Below are positions 58,500 through 64,000 of a stretch of 64,000 nt of DNA, piece by piece. The position numbers and the translations under genes are program-made. The number at the start of each line of letters is the position of its first letter. Position 1 is the stretch's first letter. This DNA comes from Sympetrum striolatum (taxonomy: Eukaryota; Arthropoda; Insecta; Odonata; Libellulidae). The DNA is taken from positions 87,710,254 to 87,774,253 of the forward strand of contig OX388343.1 of NCBI GenBank assembly GCA_947579665.1, given 5' to 3'. The notes below the pieces were generated by a model. The model saw nothing but the letters and a program-made list of their open reading frames with translations, did not search any database and had not been told where the DNA came from.

Positions 58500-58985
58500 G
58501 ATCGTTAATGATAATTGGTACCAAGATCTGTCACGAGGAGGCAACAAAAAAGACAAATGAAGTGGGAAGAGCGGTGACGATGCAGCTGAAGGTCGGAAAA
58601 GATTTTTGAAGGAGAAGGGTAAGAGAGGAATAGGGGGGCGAAGGGGAGAGCTAGGGACAAGGTCGCGTTGAGAAGGGGTATTACGGCAGAACAAGAATAT
58701 ATACAAGGAGGGAATAAAACACAAAACCACCGGAGCGAAAAGAGCATTTACGTAAGTCCGAAAACCCGGGAGTGCTTAGGAGAAGAAAAATGAAGAATGA
58801 ATCGAGGCGAGAAGAGAGCGAAATGTCGTGAAGAGGGTGGGGTCCGTGGTTAGGAGGAATAACGAGGAAAGAGACGTAAACAAGGGAACGATTATGGCGT
58901 GCCTTGGAGGAAAGAGAAGAATGAGTCGCGAAGAAAAAATAAAAGAAGAAAATATTTGAGAGAACAAAGAGAAACGAAATCACCA
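58500..58985 (+). repeat. Long purine-rich tract
   Basis: The plus strand is dominated by G and A for nearly 500 bp (e.g. GAGGAATAACGAGGAAAGAG), so four overlapping minus-strand frames of 63-106 codons stay open and are rich in Ser/Leu/Phe/Pro. They are composition-driven, not genes. Confidence 0.65.
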
Positions 58986-59176
58986 AGGGAACGTAAACAG
59001 CAACGGATTACATTAAATAATGATGAATAACGCAATAAAATGTAAATTACGCAAATGTTCTTTTATAATTACAGCTATATACACAATTCCAGAACTACGC
59101 AATATGGCAAGAGAAGACAAAAGACAAAACGAGGAAAAATCGATTTTGAGTATATAATAGCAAAGAATTTTCTCAT
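58986..59176. other. Short stretch between purine tract and SINE head
   Basis: Nothing recognised. Confidence 0.5.
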
Positions 59177-59252
59177 TGCTTCAGAGATGCTTAGTTGGAT
59201 AAAGCATCCGCCCAGCAAGTGAAAGATCCGGGTTCGAGCTCTGGCTGCGATA
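59177..59252 (+). mobile_element. tRNA-like SINE head
   Basis: GAGATGCTTAGTTGGATAAA contains an A-box (TTAGTTGGATA) and GATCCGGGTTCGAGCTCTGG a T-arm/B-box. Between them GCATCCGCCCAGCAAGTG fits an anticodon arm with AGC in the loop position. No pairing acceptor stem is evident (GCTTCAG against CTGGCTG is only partial), so I call it a SINE head or decayed tRNA. A run of T follows at 59256. Confidence 0.55.
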
Positions 59253-60985
59253 GACTTTTTCTCCTTCATTTCTTCTCTAAATTTTAAGCATGTGTATCAT
59301 GTTTATATATGATATACATATCATCATCTAATGTTTTCTCTTGAATTAATTCGCATATCATCGCAATTTCGAGGTATCTCAGTGGTTATTTAATTAGAGC
59401 CAGTATCTTTCGAAAATCCTGGAGCTGTGAAGTTCACACAAATCACACAAAGCGGTTCCAAGACAGAGCCCTGAAGCACCCCTAATGGTGAATTTTCCTT
59501 ATCAACAGAAGTTTGAACACCATTTTTGTTTCTAACATATCGCATAATAGTACTCGATTTTCATTTATACATGCTTTTAAATATTGTCAATATTTTATTA
59601 CGACAAATTCAAGACGTTTACCAACCGTTTTAAATACTAAGTTTTCAACGCCAGGAAGTTAATTTACGAGCTGCGAAACCACAGATGGAGTTTTTTTCCT
59701 TTAACTTTCTAACGCCAAGGTTAAGGCTATACATCGTTAGATCTCTGATATAGTCTTCAATTCTTAAAAGAGTGCTTTCTAATGAAAATATCTCCTATTT
59801 TATGTAAACAGACATGTACACTGGCAGAAAAAAGCTACGATCAGATTGATTTTCAAACCTTCCTAATTAGAAAGATAAGTATTACTATTTTAAAGGAAAT
59901 ATTTCATACATGGAGAGTAATTAGAAATAAAGTAATATTTGAGGGTTACATCGGAAAATAACATAAAAAGCTCTCCTTTTCTCATATGTGTAGACGAATC
60001 ATCGAACTACCTGAATTTTTAACATCCTAAATAGTTGAACTAATTGAATCGCTGTACTTCCCACATTGTTAAATTATTTGCAGTTTGACCTAATTTAATT
60101 GTATGATGGGATTTTCAGCAGTATGAATATCTCATACGGAAAACTGGTTGAATATGCACGAATAAGCATTTTAAGAAACTAGCGTGAGACTGTACATTTA
60201 TTTATTAGGGTTACCTGTATGCGGACCGCGCATCAGTATACAGCTCGCAGAGGTAGCTATTCAGAACTTATATCCGCGTATACTCTCCTTAAAATTGTAG
60301 ATATACGCATATCTGTTTGCACAACTATTGCTTTGCAAAGCCACAAAATGCGTAATAATAAATTATTGCTACGAAAAGAGCGCTTGTTTCAATTATAGGA
60401 TTCAAACTGAATTGCGCTTCAAGGTTGGGCACCATGGTGTAGATTAGTTTCACTACAGCTCATTTATAGTCGCTTACTCGACATAATATAAATACAATTT
60501 TAACATATATATCCTAATTCCAGGAAGTTCATAAAATCCCGATACCTAAGATATCTCCTCGCATAAAAAATAAATTTGGCCATCTCCACCATCATGCATA
60601 CCCAACTATCAGGTGTTTCTATCATAAAATGTGAGATATGGCTCGACAACGTCGTAACTGTCAGTTCGGTGACGCTTTATGTGTGAGATGCTATAAAGAA
60701 GCACACGACCTAGATACGTGATAAGACTCCGTAAACGATATGGTTTTTTTCATTTATGAGGTGTTTTATATCAACTGTGCAGAAGTGCGTGAAATTTTGG
60801 GAAGCTTCAAATTTCGACTACATTCACAAGCAAAGCTCATTTTGAAGTTTGATTAGGTTGATTAGAAAGATAATTGCTATCCAGTAATTAAACCAGATGT
60901 GTATACCTAAAAATATTTGAGGTATGCGTATTTGAAGGTAAGGCTCGTCATATTCTCTCTGAAACTACGTTAACAAGCCAAAAGA
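59253..60985. other. AT-rich stretch, no gene seen
   Basis: No recognised element; 60220-60300 is slightly GC-richer. Confidence 0.5.
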
Positions 60986-61099
60986 GATCGTTGTAGCTAA
61001 TGAAGCCAATAATAATCTCTAGCGACGACAATTAAGTCTACATCCACGTCGCAATAATGTCTTCATCGATCATTATTGGCTTCATTAAATGCAACAATC
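60986..61099. repeat. Foldback locus with AATGAAGCCAATAAT arms
   Basis: AATGAAGCCAATAAT (60999-61013) is exactly complementary to 61072-61086, and pairing extends on both sides (GATCGTTG outside, ATC inside), giving arms of about 32 bp with a few mismatches around a loop of about 50 bases. It could be a MITE remnant or a long-loop hairpin RNA. Confidence 0.65.
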
Positions 61100-61369
61100 A
61101 TTTTAATTCTATATTTTACTACACTCCAGTGTAACGAGAATTTGTATATTACAAATAATCCATATAATGAATTATGATAACTTTGATACCTGTCCGTGTC
61201 ATGCGCGATAAAGAAACAGTACAGTTTTTGTTCTTGATTCTGTAACGTTAACACATTTTTCTTCAATATTCAAGTGATGACTCCCCGTAAATAATCTTTT
61301 TCCACTCGATAAAGCTGAAAATGACGTTAATCCATTTTATAACATTAATACATTACAGTGGGTGACTTA
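61100..61369. other. Short AT-rich stretch
   Basis: Nothing recognised. Confidence 0.5.
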
Positions 61370-61560
61370 TGGTCATCGAATCGACTCCCACGCCGCCATG
61401 TTGAATTATCGAATCCTGCTTCCTCTCAATCCAGCTGGATACCCAGATTCATCAAGATGCTGGATGAACACCGATAACTGTTTGGCCTATTGGAAATCGA
61501 TCCCGGGACCTCATCCACCGAAAACGAAGGTGCTACCCACTTTGCTATCCGGAGGACCAA
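61370..61560 (-). mobile_element. tRNA-like SINE, second family
   Basis: On the minus strand the head reads GGTCCTCCGGATAGCAAAGT then GGGTAGCACC, with an A-box-like TAGCAAAGTGGG, and a weakened B-box GGGATCGATTTCC. A body of about 120 bp follows (GTATCCAGCTGGATTGAGAG), unlike the 19.5/54.2-kb family, although both heads share CTCC(C)GGATAG. No clear target duplication. The 79-codon plus frame here is a shadow. Confidence 0.55.
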
Positions 61561-62949
61561 GAGTTTGGCGTATAAGAACGGATAAATTGCCTTCAGAATG
61601 AATTTCGAGTTGACCTCTGATTTGATTTTATATTAATCGCAATAATATCAGTACCCTATGAAATATTATGAAACACTATATTTTAAATAAAACCTTTATA
61701 GTTATGTCAGTTGTTTCAGTGAAAAGTTTAGCATAAAAAACCCAATCACAACCAATTCTACACACCGAGAGTATTACTAACATTTTCCTTACTCTTTATC
61801 GAGACCTATAATTATCAGTTCAGTTGGCTTTAAGAAAACTTCTTTTTCCAAAGATATTCCATTTCGAACCTCATTTAAGCACCTTCCATGCCAAGAAAGA
61901 ACACTACCCATGTGAGAGAATTTATCAACTACTTTAATTTTTCCCTATCTACCTTCATCGTTAATATAGCTTTATTTATTATGGTAAACCTCATTGTTTA
62001 TTTTTTTCTCTCGTAAATTTTCATTTCATATCACCTTGCTTTGTCGCTTAGCGCAATCATTATAATTCAATCCCCATAACATCGCCTATTCCAAAAATAC
62101 GGTGAATTGCAAATTCTGATTCAAACCCTATCCCAAACCTTTCGAGCGAGCAATATCAATCCTCAATAAGCATAAAAAAACGTGGAATCCAAATAATCCT
62201 CGGTTATTTCATCAACCACGAGCACGTCTTCACGCACAACATCTCCCGCAATATTTCCAGAAATCTCATAAAAAAGAGGGGCGCTATATAAATCCGAGGT
62301 AACGCAGAACCTATTAGACGCATAATACAACCGAACTCACGTACTATGAGGGTGGAAAAGAGAAATAAAACCCGTGGGAAAAGATTGAGGCACATAATAA
62401 AGAGATTCCAGGGAAGGGAATTAGCGAAAAAAATCCCGTTGCCCCTCGGGTGTGGTATGCGGTAATAAAAGAGATTGAAGTGCGGAATGTGGAAACAGGC
62501 CCTCGAAGGAGATTGGCGAGTTATTCTTCTCTCAGCACTTATCACGATGCGGAGGGATGCACGATCAGCACGATTCGGGGATACAATAGGGCGATAGGGG
62601 TTAAGGGTACGTGAGAGGAGGTGTAGAGGGAAAATGGTGGCTTAAAGAAAATCGAAGGGGTAAATAATGTGCAGCGTCGAAGTGGGTGGCGAAGGAAATG
62701 ATTTCTTCGAGGAGGCCCAAGAAGTCGATTTCATTCCTTATAAATCGCTACCACAGTTTGATGTATGGAGTGTTTTTCATTTGACTTTTGTTACGGGAGA
62801 GAAGGAATGTTTCTTTAACTTTATCCACTCACACGATTTTGGTTCACGGAGTAAAGAAAAGGTAATCTGCTTTAAGCCTGAGGACCCCTCTTCCCCATCC
62901 AAGGATTGTTGTGACTAATGATGGACGGTTTATCCCTTTACAGCACGCT
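61561..62949. other. Stretch without gene, GC-richer at 62200-62660
   Basis: Frames of 113 codons (62204-62545, minus) and 83 codons (62667-62918, plus) are not recognised. The 83-codon frame has an acidic start and a Cys-rich end (KDCCD) but no known domain. Confidence 0.4.
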
Positions 62950-63016
62950 GATAATAATAATAATAATTAAACCTCTTTATTCGGGCGATATTGGTCTCTT
63001 TTTCCATCTTATTCAC
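62950..63016 (-). mobile_element. SINE/LINE 3' tail, TTA-family copy E
   Basis: On the minus strand GGTGAATAAGATGGAAAAAG, then AGACCAATATCGCCCG, AATAAAGAGG and an (ATT)n tail; diverged from copies A-C but in the same order. Confidence 0.55.
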
Positions 63017-64000
63017 CGTCATAAATCATACAATAATTAAATAAAAGAGATAGTATAAAAACAAAATTGGAAAAATCGTGGATGAAAAAAACATAAACAG
63101 ATTCTAAAAAAATGCATCCACTAGAGGAAAACCCCAACTAATAAGGAGGGTGAGAAAACCCTGCGCAAACCTGTCGATATTATTACCGATAGAACTTATT
63201 AAAAGAATAGAAGAAACATGATAAAATATATAAATATACTATCGACAAGTAAATTTATGCGATACATCAATGAGCATAGTCGCGTTATCATTTAAATAAT
63301 TGTAATCAATTTACATAATACTATAAAGAAGATAAATATGTACGTAAATTTGCACCTATGCGGTATGATAATAGATTTATACATATTATAAAAATATGAC
63401 TGATACAATACATACAGTATACAGTCAAAATTGAATTGAATATAGACATTAAAATATCTCTATATTCTCTATGTATATAGATAAAAACGCCCAAAAGAGA
63501 GAAACACGACAAATGAAAAAGAAAACCCCTGTGTACTTTTCCACAACAGATACTGATCAGAATGAAAGCCTTAAAGTTGGTTTCGAATGGAAAACACTGT
63601 GCCGATATAAGTGAAACTCATAGAAAAAGTTTCCTCGCTGCACAACCACCTTAAAGTTCAAACCAGCCTCCGGATAAAATACGTTAAAGACAGATTATAA
63701 ATTGTTGTCTACGGATCGAATTTGCATCATAAATATTGTATAGTTCTCACTTTACAGATTATTAAACGTTAACATATTTTAAATATTTACTCATAACAGA
63801 TTAAAATCGCAGTCCGATAAAACACAGACATTAAACGTGACGTACAGATATTTTAAATTCTACGAGTTATTTGTTTTCTTCACAATTATGTTTCCTTTGC
63901 TAACTTTTACCATATGTACCATAATTTTGAGGTTACCATAGTTTTGAGTTTAATTATTTGTCAAGTTTGTTCTACCTTTCACATCTCACATTAACTTTTA
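63017..64000. other. AT-rich stretch, no gene seen
   Basis: No recognised element up to the window end; a 63-codon minus frame at 63321-63512 only. Confidence 0.5.

Noticed and set aside
58410..58986. Four overlapping minus-strand frames up to 106 codons
   Set aside because: They arise from the polypurine composition of the plus strand; overlapping frames in different phases cannot all be coding and none resembles a protein.
59177..59252. Functional tRNA (AGC-like anticodon)
   Set aside because: Acceptor stem does not pair well and the 5' end is changed; more likely a SINE head or pseudogene.
1..64000. Telomeric TTAGG repeats, rRNA genes or LTR retrotransposons
   Set aside because: Looked for tandem TTAGG, rRNA-like conserved blocks and paired long direct repeats with gag/pol motifs; none found.

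Overview
This window looks like gene-free nuclear DNA from an animal, most likely an arthropod and probably an insect. The base composition is AT-rich. There are no operons or ribosome binding sites. There are many A/T microsatellites, tRNA-derived SINEs, eroded LINE fragments and small foldback DNA transposons. I could not recognise one host protein-coding gene, rRNA or functional tRNA. The longest open frames (about 120-137 codons) are near the length expected by chance in AT-rich DNA read in six frames, or lie in GC-rich patches where stop codons are rarer. Short exons of a very long gene cannot be excluded without transcript data.

Layout. 1-19 kb: AT-rich unique sequence with several GC/CpG-richer patches (1.4-1.9, 3.1-4.0, 7.4-7.7, 11.4-12.0, 15.7-16.5 kb), one decayed RTE-type LINE C-terminus (5.1-5.5 kb) and short 3' tails of retroelements. 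19-23 kb: a pogo/Tigger-like non-autonomous transposon with TA target duplication that carries a nested tRNA-SINE with its own target duplication, then two further MITE-like foldbacks. 23-36 kb: LINE 3' ends, tRNA-like SINE heads, a decayed CR1/Jockey-type reverse transcriptase (32.8-33.8 kb, minus strand) and a second RTE-type fragment (36.0-36.3 kb, minus strand).

37.0-43.65 kb is the most unusual part: a 6.6 kb higher-order repeat. Six units of about 1.1 kb (four on the plus strand, then two on the minus strand, one of them truncated) are built from monomers of about 148-176 bp. Nearly every monomer carries a motif matching the tRNA T-arm / RNA polymerase III B-box (GGTTCGANNCC). I count 35 of them in register. 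The two outer ends of the array are inverted copies of one another, each carries a 17-nt palindrome 14 bp from its end, and each abuts an (AT)n microsatellite. The centre is a perfect 26-bp inverted repeat.

44-64 kb: AT-rich sequence with more SINE tails, a foldback element whose inverted repeats are themselves made of iterated units (52.1-52.55 kb), a SINE whose B-box has been triplicated (54.15-54.34 kb), a 153-bp MITE with about 55-bp inverted ends (56.55-56.70 kb), a long polypurine stretch (58.5-59.0 kb), further tRNA-like SINE heads (59.2 and 61.5 kb) and two hairpin-forming loci (58.3 and 61.0 kb).

There is no gene network to describe. The elements are related by retrotransposition (LINE relics are possible sources of SINE-mobilising machinery) and by the recurring B-box/T-arm motif shared by the SINEs and the satellite. 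All family assignments are from sequence reading alone; no database search was possible.
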